In this document: positions 54,540 through 62,440 of the stretch, in pieces
Numbering within the stretch: position 1 is the stretch's first letter
Layout: every line of letters begins with the position of its first letter
Source of the DNA: Rossellomorea vietnamensis
Lineage (GTDB): Bacteria; Bacillota; Bacilli; Bacillales; Bacillaceae_B
Direction of reading: 5' to 3'
DNA: 64,000 nucleotides
Assembly (NCBI RefSeq): GCF_001305855.1
Contig: NZ_LIXZ01000015.1
Location: 26,933-90,932, forward strand
The notes under the pieces: model-generated
Database searches by the model: none
What the model saw: the letters and a program-made list of their open reading frames with translations, nothing else
What the model was told of the DNA's origin: nothing
Position numbers and translations under genes: made by a program

Positions 54540-55910
54540 GTGCCCTATGCCAAATTTGAAGAAATCATCCGTTACATTGAAGAACTGGCCGAGTCGGGTG
54601 ATCTTAAGTCCGGAAGCCGCCTGCCATCGATCAGATCCCTTGCCAAAAAGTTCTCCTGCAGCTTGAACACCGTCATTAAAGCGTACAAGGAATTGGAATT
54701 CAGTCATAAGATTTATGCGGTGAGTAAGAGCGGGTATTATTTGGTTGAAGATTTTCCTTATAAAAGACAAGCAGGATCTGCAGTAACCGTCTATGACTTC
54801 TTATCCGCCGGCCCCGATAAACACGCCATGCCCTACCTCGACTACAAGCACTGCATGAACCTTGCCATCGACCGGTATAAAGAAGAAATGTTCACCTATT
54901 CCGATCTTCTCGGACTACCCTCACTGCGTGAAGAACTCGCCAGGCATTTGCGGGATCTCCAAGTGTTTGCAGATCCTTCTCGCATTGCCGTCACGACCGG
55001 ATCCCAGCAGGCCCTCCATCTCTTGATCCGGCAACCGTTTCCGAATGGCAAACGCACCATCCTGACCGAGCAGCCGGCTCATCCCAGTTTCATAGAATCA
55101 GTGAAGGATCAGCCCTGTCTCGGGATCGACATCGGGAGGGACGGACCTAACCTGGAGCAGCTTGAGTTCATTTTTCAACAAGAAGACATTAAATTCTTCT
55201 ACGTTGTTTCCCGTTTTCATAATCCCACCGGGCACAGTTACACGAATGAAGGAAGAAGGAAAATCGTCGAACTTGCTGAAAGGTATGATGTGTATATCGT
55301 GGAAGACGACTACATGGGAGATCTTGACCCCGACCCGAAGCAGGATCCCATGTTTGCGTATCAGCCGAATGGGAGGGTCATTTATACGAAGAGTTTCTCT
55401 AAAACGCTTTTGCCGGGCTTACGTCTCGGGCTTGCCGTCCTTCCCCATGAGTTGATCGAAGGATTTACACGTGCCAAGTTTGCCGCAGACGTCCATACAC
55501 CGGTCATCACCCAGGGAGCCCTGGAGATTTATTTAAAAAACGGAATGTTTGCATCTCATATTGAAAAGATCCGAACGCTGTACCGAAAAAAGGGTGAGGT
55601 GCTTCTCCGGGCGTATCGTGCTTTTATGCCGGAGGGAACGCTATATTCTTCTCCCACATCAGGCTTCTACTCAACGGTCAGACTCCCTTCTCCATTAAAA
55701 GCTGATGGATTGATTCTACGGTTAAAAGAGAGAAACGTCTTGGCACAGAGCACTGAATCCATGTATCTGGAAGATTTCATGAGACATGACGAGCTCCGGC
55801 TAAGTGTTTCCCACGTGGAAGATCGCATGATTGGAGTAGGAGTTGCGCTTATGGCAGAAACCATTAGGGAAATGGCAATTGAACGCAAAAAAGGGGTGAT
55901 GTGGAGATAA
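54540..55910 (+). CDS. MocR-type (GntR-aminotransferase) regulator
   Basis: 456 residues from GTG 54540 (VPYAKFEEIIRYIEELAESG; GGGAGG 8 nt upstream). GntR winged helix at about 1-70 (LKSGSRLPSIRSLAKKFSCS, then LNTVIKAYKELE), then an aminotransferase fold I domain: YVVEDDY-like VYIVEDDYMGDLD for the PLP Asp, and the PLP Lys in YTKSFSKTLLPGLRLGL. MocR proteins sense amino compounds or PLP; the target gene is not evident. Divergent from the class D gene, a possible target. Confidence 0.88.
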   Translation: MPYAKFEEIIRYIEELAESGDLKSGSRLPSIRSLAKKFSCSLNTVIKAYKELEFSHKIYAVSKSGYYLVEDFPYKRQAGSAVTVYDFLSAGPDKHAMPYLDYKHCMNLAIDRYKEEMFTYSDLLGLPSLREELARHLRDLQVFADPSRIAVTTGSQQALHLLIRQPFPNGKRTILTEQPAHPSFIESVKDQPCLGIDIGRDGPNLEQLEFIFQQEDIKFFYVVSRFHNPTGHSYTNEGRRKIVELAERYDVYIVEDDYMGDLDPDPKQDPMFAYQPNGRVIYTKSFSKTLLPGLRLGLAVLPHELIEGFTRAKFAADVHTPVITQGALEIYLKNGMFASHIEKIRTLYRKKGEVLLRAYRAFMPEGTLYSSPTSGFYSTVRLPSPLKADGLILRLKERNVLAQSTESMYLEDFMRHDELRLSVSHVEDRMIGVGVALMAETIREMAIERKKGVMWR

Positions 55911-55991
55911 ACGGTCTGCGGCGGGACTTAAACGGAGGGGTGTAGTACCCATTCCCTCGAACACGAGCCACTTACAATCTACGATAAAGAA

Positions 55992-56019
55992 AAGCCGGAA
56001 GACTCCCCTCTTCCGGCTT
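55992..56019. terminator. bidirectional terminator
   Basis: AAGCCGGAAGA pairs perfectly with TCTTCCGGCTT between convergent genes. Confidence 0.85.
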
Positions 56020-56028
56020 CACTCTCCA

Positions 56029-56403
56029 TTATTTTATAATCGTCGACCCCTGCAGCAGTTCCGGCTTCGCGCCAAGGATCAATAAGAATAACTTCGAGTC
56101 ACTGATTTGTCTGTGCTTTTTCATGATGGCTTTCAGCTGAACCATATTCGGATGATTTTTCAGCTTCCGGACCTCATCCTGATAGAGTGAGAGAATCGAA
56201 TCCCGGACAAACTGCGGTTCGTAATCCGGCAGCTCTTTGTCACGTAGTAAGGACCCCATGTAGCCGTACTTCAGCTGTAGTTGTCGCGTCAAGCTCGTGA
56301 CGTGGACAAGCTGTTCATTCAGTTCAGGGTAATCCTGCTTCAGTGCTTCTACATCTTTTTTTGCTTCGTGCAGTTCGTTCATTCCTGCTACCATCATGCT
56401 CAT
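56029..56403 (-). CDS. helical protein coupled to the thioesterase gene
   Basis: 124 residues from ATG 56403 (MSMMVAGMNELHEAKKDVEA; GGGAGGGGAGG upstream). Entirely helical and charged (ELNEQLVHVTSLTRQLQLKY), possibly a coiled coil. Its start overlaps the thioesterase stop (ATGA). I do not recognise the family. Confidence 0.6.
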   Translation of the reverse strand: MSMMVAGMNELHEAKKDVEALKQDYPELNEQLVHVTSLTRQLQLKYGYMGSLLRDKELPDYEPQFVRDSILSLYQDEVRKLKNHPNMVQLKAIMKKHRQISDSKLFLLILGAKPELLQGSTIIK

Positions 56404-56936
56404 GATGCCTCCCCTCCCATGTTCCAAGGTTTCTCGAGTCCGATGATGTCATTCAGGATTTTGCTCTGCTTGCGGCGGACCCTTCTTCTTTCCGCACGTT
56501 CTTTTCCTGATTCAAAAAGAAATCTCTCTTCTTCTGTTTCCGGTACGATTTCCGGTACTTTGACGGGATTTTTATTTTCATCAAGTGCGACAAAGGTTAG
56601 GAAAGCTGTCGCTGCCATTCGTCTTTCACCTGTAATCATGTCTTCGGCGATCACTTTGCAGAAGATTTCCATCGATTTATTCCCAACGTAAGAAACGAAA
56701 GATTCGACGCAAACGGAATCACTTTGATGGATCGGATACAGGAAGTCGATGGAATCGGTTGATGCCGTCACACATTCCTTCACCCGTGCATGACGTCTAG
56801 CAGATAGCGTTGCATTATTATCAAGCTTCTTCATCAAAACCCCACCGAACAGGGTATTGTAATTGTTTAAATCATTAATCATAACCTGATCCGTACTAAC
56901 GACCAGACTCTCTTTCGGATGCTTCTTGTTTGGCAT
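56400..56936 (-). CDS. acyl-CoA thioesterase (YkhA-like hotdog)
   Basis: 178 residues from ATG 56936 (MPNKKHPKESLVVSTDQVMI; GGGAC upstream). A single hotdog domain of the BFIT/YkhA kind: DLNNYNTLFGGVLMKKLDNN (with the catalytic Asn/Asp region), then SVCVESFVSYVGNKSMEIFC, and AATAFLTFVALDENKNP. The basic C-terminal extension (ERAERRRVRRKQSK) goes beyond the hotdog fold. It hydrolyses acyl-CoA in the cytoplasm. Confidence 0.88.
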   Translation of the reverse strand: MPNKKHPKESLVVSTDQVMINDLNNYNTLFGGVLMKKLDNNATLSARRHARVKECVTASTDSIDFLYPIHQSDSVCVESFVSYVGNKSMEIFCKVIAEDMITGERRMAATAFLTFVALDENKNPVKVPEIVPETEEERFLFESGKERAERRRVRRKQSKILNDIIGLEKPWNMGGEAS

Positions 56937-57115
56937 GAAGAACAAGTCCCTTCTGTTTGTGTAATGGTATTTCAAACGTTTGATACCCAAAGTGTACGCC
57001 CCGAATCAGGATAAGTGAAATGAATGTTCCTCATCATTACCATAGATGCTGTCTATGCAACGGCTTACAATTGAATGGCATCAATACCCATTTTTCCTAA
57101 ATCGGGGCAAAAAAA

Positions 57116-57141
57116 AGAGCCTTCCTCAGTCGGAAATGCTC
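57116..57141 (-). terminator. LysR gene terminator
   Basis: On the minus strand GAGCATTTCC pairs with GGAAGGCTC (one bulge), then TTTTTTT. It overlaps the last codons of the gene. Confidence 0.75.
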
Positions 57142-58019
57142 CCCATTAATCGTTCCTGGGTAAAGGTGAGCCACTCTTTCGTGGCATAGGATAAATATTG
57201 ATTTTTCCTCCAGATGATGGCGAGGTCCCATTCGATGACAGGTTTTACGACACGAATCGCAACCAAATCTTCCTTCAACTGTTCATAGACGCTGTAAGGC
57301 AGGATCGAAATCCCCAGTTTAGCCTCAATCATCTTCCCGATGAAGTCCCATTGTGAGCTTTCAGACACCACTTTCGGAAGAAATCCGGCTTCTTTACACG
57401 CCTCACGGATTCGGTCATTCAGGGCAAAATCTTTGTTAAAAAGGATCAGCTGTTCATCCTCGAGCTCCATTAATTTTACCTGCTTTCTGCCCGCTAACCG
57501 GTGAGTCTTTGGAACCACAATTCGCAGTTCTTCCCTCATAAATGAAAATTGGTGAAAATCCTCCTCAGCGGCAGGCAGCACTCCGACACCAACATCCAAC
57601 TGATCGGCAAGAATATCCTCTTCAATCCGCTTCGTCCCGTTCTCGATCAGCTGGAACGTAATGCCTGGATACAACGCATGGAATTCCCCGAGAACCTTGA
57701 TGAACTGACCCGCATCCATGATCGGCGGAAGGCCGATGCGGATATGCCCCCGCTGCAGACCGATCAGGTCATCAAGCTCATGCTGGACGTTCTCAAACGC
57801 CTTATCGATCGTCTGTGCCTGCGTCAAAATCGCCCGCCCCGCATCCGTCAGGACAAGCTGCTTACGGGAACGGTCGAATAGCTCCACTCCGAGCTCGTCC
57901 TCTAAGTTCCGGATCATCTTACTGATCGTCGGCTGCGTCACAAACAAATGATCCGCCGCACGGGTGAAACTTTTGAATCTCGTTACTTCTATAAAATATT
58001 TTAAGTGTCTGATGTCCAC
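57126..58019 (-). CDS. LysR-family transcriptional regulator
   Basis: 297 residues from GTG 58019 (GAAGGTG upstream). HTH: VDIRHLKYFIEVTRFKSFTR, AADHLFVTQPTISKMIRNLE. Effector domain about 90-297 (RGHIRIGLPPIMDAG, QLDVGVGVLP, ELRIVVPKTHRLAG). Similar in style to CidR/YwbI-type regulators. No obvious divergent target: the upstream side is non-coding with type D repeats. Confidence 0.85.
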   Translation of the reverse strand: MDIRHLKYFIEVTRFKSFTRAADHLFVTQPTISKMIRNLEDELGVELFDRSRKQLVLTDAGRAILTQAQTIDKAFENVQHELDDLIGLQRGHIRIGLPPIMDAGQFIKVLGEFHALYPGITFQLIENGTKRIEEDILADQLDVGVGVLPAAEEDFHQFSFMREELRIVVPKTHRLAGRKQVKLMELEDEQLILFNKDFALNDRIREACKEAGFLPKVVSESSQWDFIGKMIEAKLGISILPYSVYEQLKEDLVAIRVVKPVIEWDLAIIWRKNQYLSYATKEWLTFTQERLMGSISD

Positions 58020-58181
58020 TTGAGCACCTTCTTTTCCAGTATCCATCCCTTTATAATAATAACAAACTCATTATAAATGTTAAGGATGGCGAATTGAATG
58101 TCGACCCAACCAAAACATCAAACGTGGATTCAATTGATATGGTTCGGTTCATCGTATTCTATTAAATAAAACCATCAAAAA

Positions 58182-58367
58182 TAAGCGGAGATTTTCCGGT
58201 TACATTCAGAATGGAACTTGTTTTCGGTGTAAATAAGCGGAGTTTTTCCGCTTACCCACAGAAAAATCACCTATTTTTTGTATTTTGAGAGTAATAGCCG
58301 GAATCTTTCCGTCTATTTCATCCTTTTTCATCTAGTAATGACTAATTAAACGGAGTATTTCCGTCTA
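58182..58367. repeat. four type D palindromes
   Basis: Copies at 58182-58202, 58234-58254, 58295-58315 and 58347-58367, each about 21 bp, TAAGCGGA...TCCGCTTA or with an ACGGA/CCGTCTA variant. Start-to-start spacing is 52, 61 and 52 bp. The 58020-58458 gap holds no other recognisable feature. Confidence 0.82.
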
Positions 58368-58458
58368 TTTATCAGCCTTGCCAGATCTCACGTACTCTTC
58401 AAATTCGGTCTTAGTCTTGCCCACCTTCGCATCGCCTATGTATAATCGCCATCTCCCT

Positions 58459-58827
58459 TCACCTCTCCCCTTTAAACCCCAACCCCTTCTCCACAAGCGC
58501 CTTCCGAAGCTTCGGTATCGACGAAGGGCCCATCCCGTGAAAAGCAAGAATCTCCTTTTCACTGAATTCAGCAAGCTCATCAAGCATCGTGATCCCGTTA
58601 TTCTCCAACGCTCTTCTTGCCGGGCTTGCGAGAACCGATAGAAATCCAGTGTCGGGTTTCCGTTCTTTTTCACAAACGGGACAGGTCGGGCAATCGCTTT
58701 TTTTCACATAGGTATGTCCGTTTTTATATAAACAATCGCAAGCGTCCCACCAAAGATGATCATGATGGAAAACGACAAGCGTATGAGATACGCATTTATT
58801 TTCACATAATCCCCTCCTCACTTTCAT
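58459..58827 (-). CDS. RpoA C-terminal-domain-like protein
   Basis: 122 residues from ATG 58827. The C-terminal two-thirds is clear: a zinc-finger-like NGHTYVKKSDCPTCPVCEKE, then LASPARRALENNGITMLDEL, and FHGMGPSSIPKLRKALVEKG, an HhH fold like the alpha-CTD of RNA polymerase. The first ~35 residues are unlike the family, and a ribosome site there points to another frame (see 58704-58805), so the N-terminus is doubtful. May bind DNA or RNA polymerase. Confidence 0.7.
   Translation of the reverse strand: MKVRRGLCENKCVSHTLVVFHHDHLWWDACDCLYKNGHTYVKKSDCPTCPVCEKERKPDTGFLSVLASPARRALENNGITMLDELAEFSEKEILAFHGMGPSSIPKLRKALVEKGLGFKGER
58704..58805 (-). CDS. possible 33-residue membrane peptide overlapping the preceding gene
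   Basis: From GTG 58805, 5-6 nt after AGGAGGGG, a frame reads MKINAYLIRLSFSIMIIFGG and then LAIVYIKTDIPM. It has a better ribosome site than the longer overlapping gene and encodes one hydrophobic helix. It could be a real leader or membrane peptide, or chance. Confidence 0.35.
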   Translation of the reverse strand: MKINAYLIRLSFSIMIIFGGTLAIVYIKTDIPM

Positions 58828-58903
58828 TATTCCAAAATATGTTAACCTATTCAATCCTTGCCTCATGTTAAAATAGAAAATATAACCAAAGGAGTCTGGT
58901 AAT

Positions 58904-59812
58904 GTGAAATACATCATGATCGGTACGGCTTGTCTGATGGTCATTGGGATCATCGCAGGCACGTATTTTTTTGAGAAAGAGCCACATGTAACTCAGCCGG
59001 AGACGCCTGAAATAAGTGATCCCGGTCCGCCACCGCTTCAAGCGGTGAATGAAGCTGACCCTGTCGGATACTCGCTTCAACAGGATCAGCTGCAGATCAC
59101 CTACAACCATGGTGAGAAGTGGATTCAAGTACCTGTGGAAAAAGAAAATATATTCCAAGGGGAGTATTCCGGGAGTGAGAACGAGCTGATAGAGGATAGT
59201 TATATTCTGACAGAAGATCTCGCTGCGTTCATAAACGCCCGTGACTATTCCGTCGATAAAAGCGTCCGATTGCTTTTTTCAAAGGACAGAGGGGAGACAT
59301 GGGAAGACGCTCAGGTCACAGCTTCTTCTCCGCCTATCCGTTTCAGGAAGGTCGACTTTCTCAATGAGTCCTTCGGCTACGTGATCCTCTCTGCCGACCG
59401 GACGATGTCACAGGAATTGACGACTGTTTATTTGACGAAAGACGGAGGGGAATCGTGGAAGGAGACGCCACGCCCAGATACCACGCGTCTCATTTATGAC
59501 GGTGGATTTGTGGATGAAGACACCGGCTTTCTCTCATTCGGCATCCTAAACCCCGAAGAACCGGATCTTCATGTCACACAGGACGGCGGAAAATCGTGGA
59601 ACAGGGCAGCGATGGATATCCCGGATCAATATAAAAGGATCTTTGTCATGTCAGAAGTCCCCTTCAAAGAAGGTGATCACCTGGCCGCCTACGTCAATCA
59701 AGGTCCAAACGGTGATTATAAAGGCGGAACAGTAAAAGGGAAATTCATCTCAGAAGATCAGGGACGGACCTGGTCATTCCAGAAGGAGGTACAGTCAGAT
59801 GAAACAGACTGA
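58904..59812 (+). CDS. membrane-anchored Asp-box (BNR) repeat protein
   Basis: 302 residues from GTG 58904 (AAAGGAG 9 nt upstream). One N-terminal helix (about 4-22, IMIGTACLMVIGIIAGTYFF), a Pro-rich linker, then a beta-propeller-like domain with four Asp boxes: SKDRGETW, TKDGGESW, TQDGGKSW and SEDQGRTW. No sialidase catalytic residues are evident. Extracytoplasmic; ligand unknown. It overlaps the next gene by 14 nt. Confidence 0.8.
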   Translation: MKYIMIGTACLMVIGIIAGTYFFEKEPHVTQPETPEISDPGPPPLQAVNEADPVGYSLQQDQLQITYNHGEKWIQVPVEKENIFQGEYSGSENELIEDSYILTEDLAAFINARDYSVDKSVRLLFSKDRGETWEDAQVTASSPPIRFRKVDFLNESFGYVILSADRTMSQELTTVYLTKDGGESWKETPRPDTTRLIYDGGFVDEDTGFLSFGILNPEEPDLHVTQDGGKSWNRAAMDIPDQYKRIFVMSEVPFKEGDHLAAYVNQGPNGDYKGGTVKGKFISEDQGRTWSFQKEVQSDETD

Positions 59813-60647
59813 AAAAAGAATCGGGCGTCTACTATTCATCTTATCCATCCTCCTGTTCATCTTCCAGATGGGATACCTGTTCCTGCACGCCGCATATGAC
59901 TTGGAATATATCGATAATCGTCTATTTTATATAATCAATATCGTGATTGTGGCTGGCATGGCTGCTTCTATCTTCCTTCTCTTTACCATTCCGAAAACGT
60001 GGAAGATGGTCTCATCCGTGACAGCGAGTATTCTCATCCTCCTTCAAGGGGGCCTCATCGTGAACCATAGTCAGCAGATCAAACAGATTGTAAGCTTTTC
60101 ACCCGATATGAAAAATCAGTTCGTCTTAAAAGAAGACAGAAAAACGGGTGAAGCCGTCTATTACAGAACCTATTACCGGATCTTCGCACGACCGAAAGAA
60201 GTCCTTCCCTACGAAACACAAGGGAAATTCAAGTTGAAATGGCTTGAAAATGACATCGCGGCGTTGACCTACCGAGCCTCTGACAACAGCATTCACCAGT
60301 ACATCGGAACATACGGCGCCAGGGACTCAGGTATTTCGTATACTTATGTCGGCCCGACGATTCAGGGCCAGTGGAAAGGAAACGACCTCAGGATTGACAG
60401 CACACCGAAGGGCATCTCCATTGACTACCACGGAAAATCCGGACAGACCTACGATTGGGACAACGTCGTCCAATTCGGCACCATTGCCATCGTCCTGATG
60501 AGGGACGGTGAGGCGGAATGGACAATCGGATTGAATGAGAATTTTCAAAGTCACTCGAATGATCCTAAGCTTCCTTCAGGGGAAATTACGTTGTATCGGG
60601 CTAGTATGGATCGCGTTGAGCCCGTCAAACTTACATTCGTGAAATAG
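59799..60647 (+). CDS. membrane protein with extracytoplasmic beta domain
   Basis: 282 residues behind AGGAGGTA. Three membrane helices (about 8-30, 42-64, 69-88) precede a soluble C-terminal domain (about 100-282) rich in beta strands (YETQGKFKLKWLENDIAALT, ISIDYHGKSGQTYDW). Overlap with the Asp-box gene indicates co-translation. No family recognised. Confidence 0.68.
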   Translation: MKQTEKRIGRLLFILSILLFIFQMGYLFLHAAYDLEYIDNRLFYIINIVIVAGMAASIFLLFTIPKTWKMVSSVTASILILLQGGLIVNHSQQIKQIVSFSPDMKNQFVLKEDRKTGEAVYYRTYYRIFARPKEVLPYETQGKFKLKWLENDIAALTYRASDNSIHQYIGTYGARDSGISYTYVGPTIQGQWKGNDLRIDSTPKGISIDYHGKSGQTYDWDNVVQFGTIAIVLMRDGEAEWTIGLNENFQSHSNDPKLPSGEITLYRASMDRVEPVKLTFVK

Positions 60648-60649
60648 CA

Positions 60650-60687
60650 AAAATCCGGGATTGATTGCTGATCCCGGATTTTTTTAA
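60650..60687 (+). terminator. Rho-independent terminator
   Basis: AAAATCCGGGAT pairs perfectly with ATCCCGGATTTT across TGATTGCTG, then TTT. Confidence 0.93.
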
Positions 60688-60862
60688 TAAATGGACTGTT
60701 GGAAGTCGTCGCGTATGTATGTTGGTTTATATGGTTTGATTTCAGATCACTTTCCAGGATCTGGCTCATCAATCGGGAGCCAAGATCACGTTTGGGTATT
60801 TATTCCAAAACACATCTCGTCTCAATGATCAAGGAGCCTCTTAAACAGAAATAGCGACCGCC

Positions 60863-61408
60863 TCATGACTTTCTCGCAACCGCTGCCCAATCGATCAAGA
60901 AATCCACAAGAACCTTCACAAGCATCCCCACCACCAGCAGTGCCAGAAAGGATTTCAAGTAGTTCCAGTCATATAGAACATAGTAATGAAAATGGACAAA
61001 AATCGGCACCCCTACAAAGGAAATAATAGCCATAATGATAGCATTCGCAATCATATAAGGTTTCCATCCACTATATTTCTGGTATAGGAGCGTATGAATT
61101 ACCGGGATGGTCAGGAAGTCAACTGCATTCATGACCTTGAACGCCGTGATGAATTGGTGAGGATAGCTCCACCAATGATAGTAATAGCCGAGTTCATTGA
61201 TGAATCCGACGAGGATAAAGCTTATAAGGAAAGCTACAATGATGTCTAAAGGACGCTTACGATCTATCAGCTTAATCAATAGGATAAGAAAGAGAATGTT
61301 CAGGATGACAATGACCCACCAGTGGAGACTGAACAGGTCCTCACTCAGCCAATATTTGGTTTCCAGTTTATTGGCTGAGTGATTGAGCCGCTGTATTTCT
61401 TCGAACAT
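60863..61408 (-). CDS. CBO0543-type membrane protein
   Basis: 181 residues from ATG 61408 (MFEEIQRLNHSANKLETKYW; GGAGG upstream). Five or six helices with HWWVIVILNILFLILLIKLI and ELGYYYHWWSYPHQFITAF; a distant paralogue of the protein at 44111-44662. Function unknown. Confidence 0.72.
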   Translation of the reverse strand: MFEEIQRLNHSANKLETKYWLSEDLFSLHWWVIVILNILFLILLIKLIDRKRPLDIIVAFLISFILVGFINELGYYYHWWSYPHQFITAFKVMNAVDFLTIPVIHTLLYQKYSGWKPYMIANAIIMAIISFVGVPIFVHFHYYVLYDWNYLKSFLALLVVGMLVKVLVDFLIDWAAVARKS

Positions 61409-61459
61409 AAAAAAACACCTCCTTAAAGGAAGTATTTCCATGTTTCAGCCATTCATTCG

Positions 61460-61500
61460 GAGGAAGAGACCCTCCATCAACAGAAGGGGGTCTCTTCCTC
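61460..61500. terminator. 13-bp inverted repeat, possible terminator
   Basis: GAGGAAGAGACCC and GGGTCTCTTCCTC flank a 15-nt loop, just downstream of the sortase stop. There is no tight T-run on the minus strand, so it may instead be an RNA-stabilising hairpin. Confidence 0.55.
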
Positions 61501-61504
61501 ATTC

Positions 61505-62377
61505 TTATTTCACTTCTACTTTTTCAGAAGGAGCAGATTCTCGATCCTCTATATTCACAGTTGTGATGTAATAAGAATCCCCTTCTTCAGCCTCCCCATC
61601 AAAGAAGCTCTTCCTTTCGTGGGCAGAGATGCTAGCGATATGGTTGAATTCTTTTCCGTCCGCCGTCTTTTTATACACTCTGTATCCCATGACGGTATCA
61701 CTCTGCACCGAATGCCACGAAACCGATCCTGTGTCTACCTGAACAGCCGTTGGAGATTCCGGCACTTTTACTTCATTGACGTTCGTTTCAGAGATGAGTT
61801 CTGTATACACGACCAGCCGATCCGGGTAGAGATGCTTGTCATGATTGAAGGTTCCTGTACATGTAATGACATTCAGGTTCCGTTTATCCGACGGTCCGAA
61901 GATTTTCTCAATCGGCGCTTCATCACTCGGATAGCTTTCCTTCGATTTCACCTCAAATGTTCGCTTCATTCCTTGTTCATCTGTGACAATGACCTTTTCT
62001 CCTATCTCGATATTCTTCAGATAAAAGAAGATCGCCGGTCCTTTTTTACTGTCAACATGACCAGCAAGAACAGCATTTCCCTTGGCACCTACCTTTACAC
62101 CACGATCATACCAGCCGACGACATCCGTCTCTTCGGGCACTTCCATTTCCCCGTTCTCAAGCAGTCCGACTGGTATGACGTTCGTATCGATGTCCATGCT
62201 CGGGATCTGGACACGGGAAGGCGTAATTCCTTCTTCTTGAACCTTTACCTGCTCTTCAAGCTCTGTTTTCTTCTTTTTTAAAGAGTCAAGAAGAACAAAT
62301 TCTTCTTCCTTATGGGCGGTACCCACCCCGCTTATCATCAAGACTGCAATCAGTATGATAAGCATTCGTTTCTTCAT
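61505..62377 (-). CDS. class F-type sortase with C-terminal FN3-like domain
   Basis: 290 residues. Signal/anchor helix (about 4-20), coiled linker (LLDSLKKKKTELEEQVKVQE), then a sortase domain with His107 (AVLAGHVDS), Cys173 (VITCTG) and Arg187 (YPDRLVV), the catalytic triad of the family. A fibronectin-type-III-like tail (about 205-290, SPTAVQVDTGSVSWHSV) is unusual for a sortase. It lies 63 bp downstream of the gene for an MPNTG-anchored protein, its likely substrate. Confidence 0.88.
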   Translation of the reverse strand: MKKRMLIILIAVLMISGVGTAHKEEEFVLLDSLKKKKTELEEQVKVQEEGITPSRVQIPSMDIDTNVIPVGLLENGEMEVPEETDVVGWYDRGVKVGAKGNAVLAGHVDSKKGPAIFFYLKNIEIGEKVIVTDEQGMKRTFEVKSKESYPSDEAPIEKIFGPSDKRNLNVITCTGTFNHDKHLYPDRLVVYTELISETNVNEVKVPESPTAVQVDTGSVSWHSVQSDTVMGYRVYKKTADGKEFNHIASISAHERKSFFDGEAEEGDSYYITTVNIEDRESAPSEKVEVK

Positions 62378-62440
62378 CGTGTTCCCTCCACTTAAGAGAA
62401 GAGAGAAGAGCGTGATCCCGCTCTCCTCCTGGCTCTAAGA

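Noticed and set aside
55135..59775. Additional type C copies near 55135 and 59760 (GGGACGGACCT)
   Set aside because: They lie inside conserved coding sequence (the MocR and Asp-box genes) without an inverse arm, so chance or codon-driven similarity is likely.
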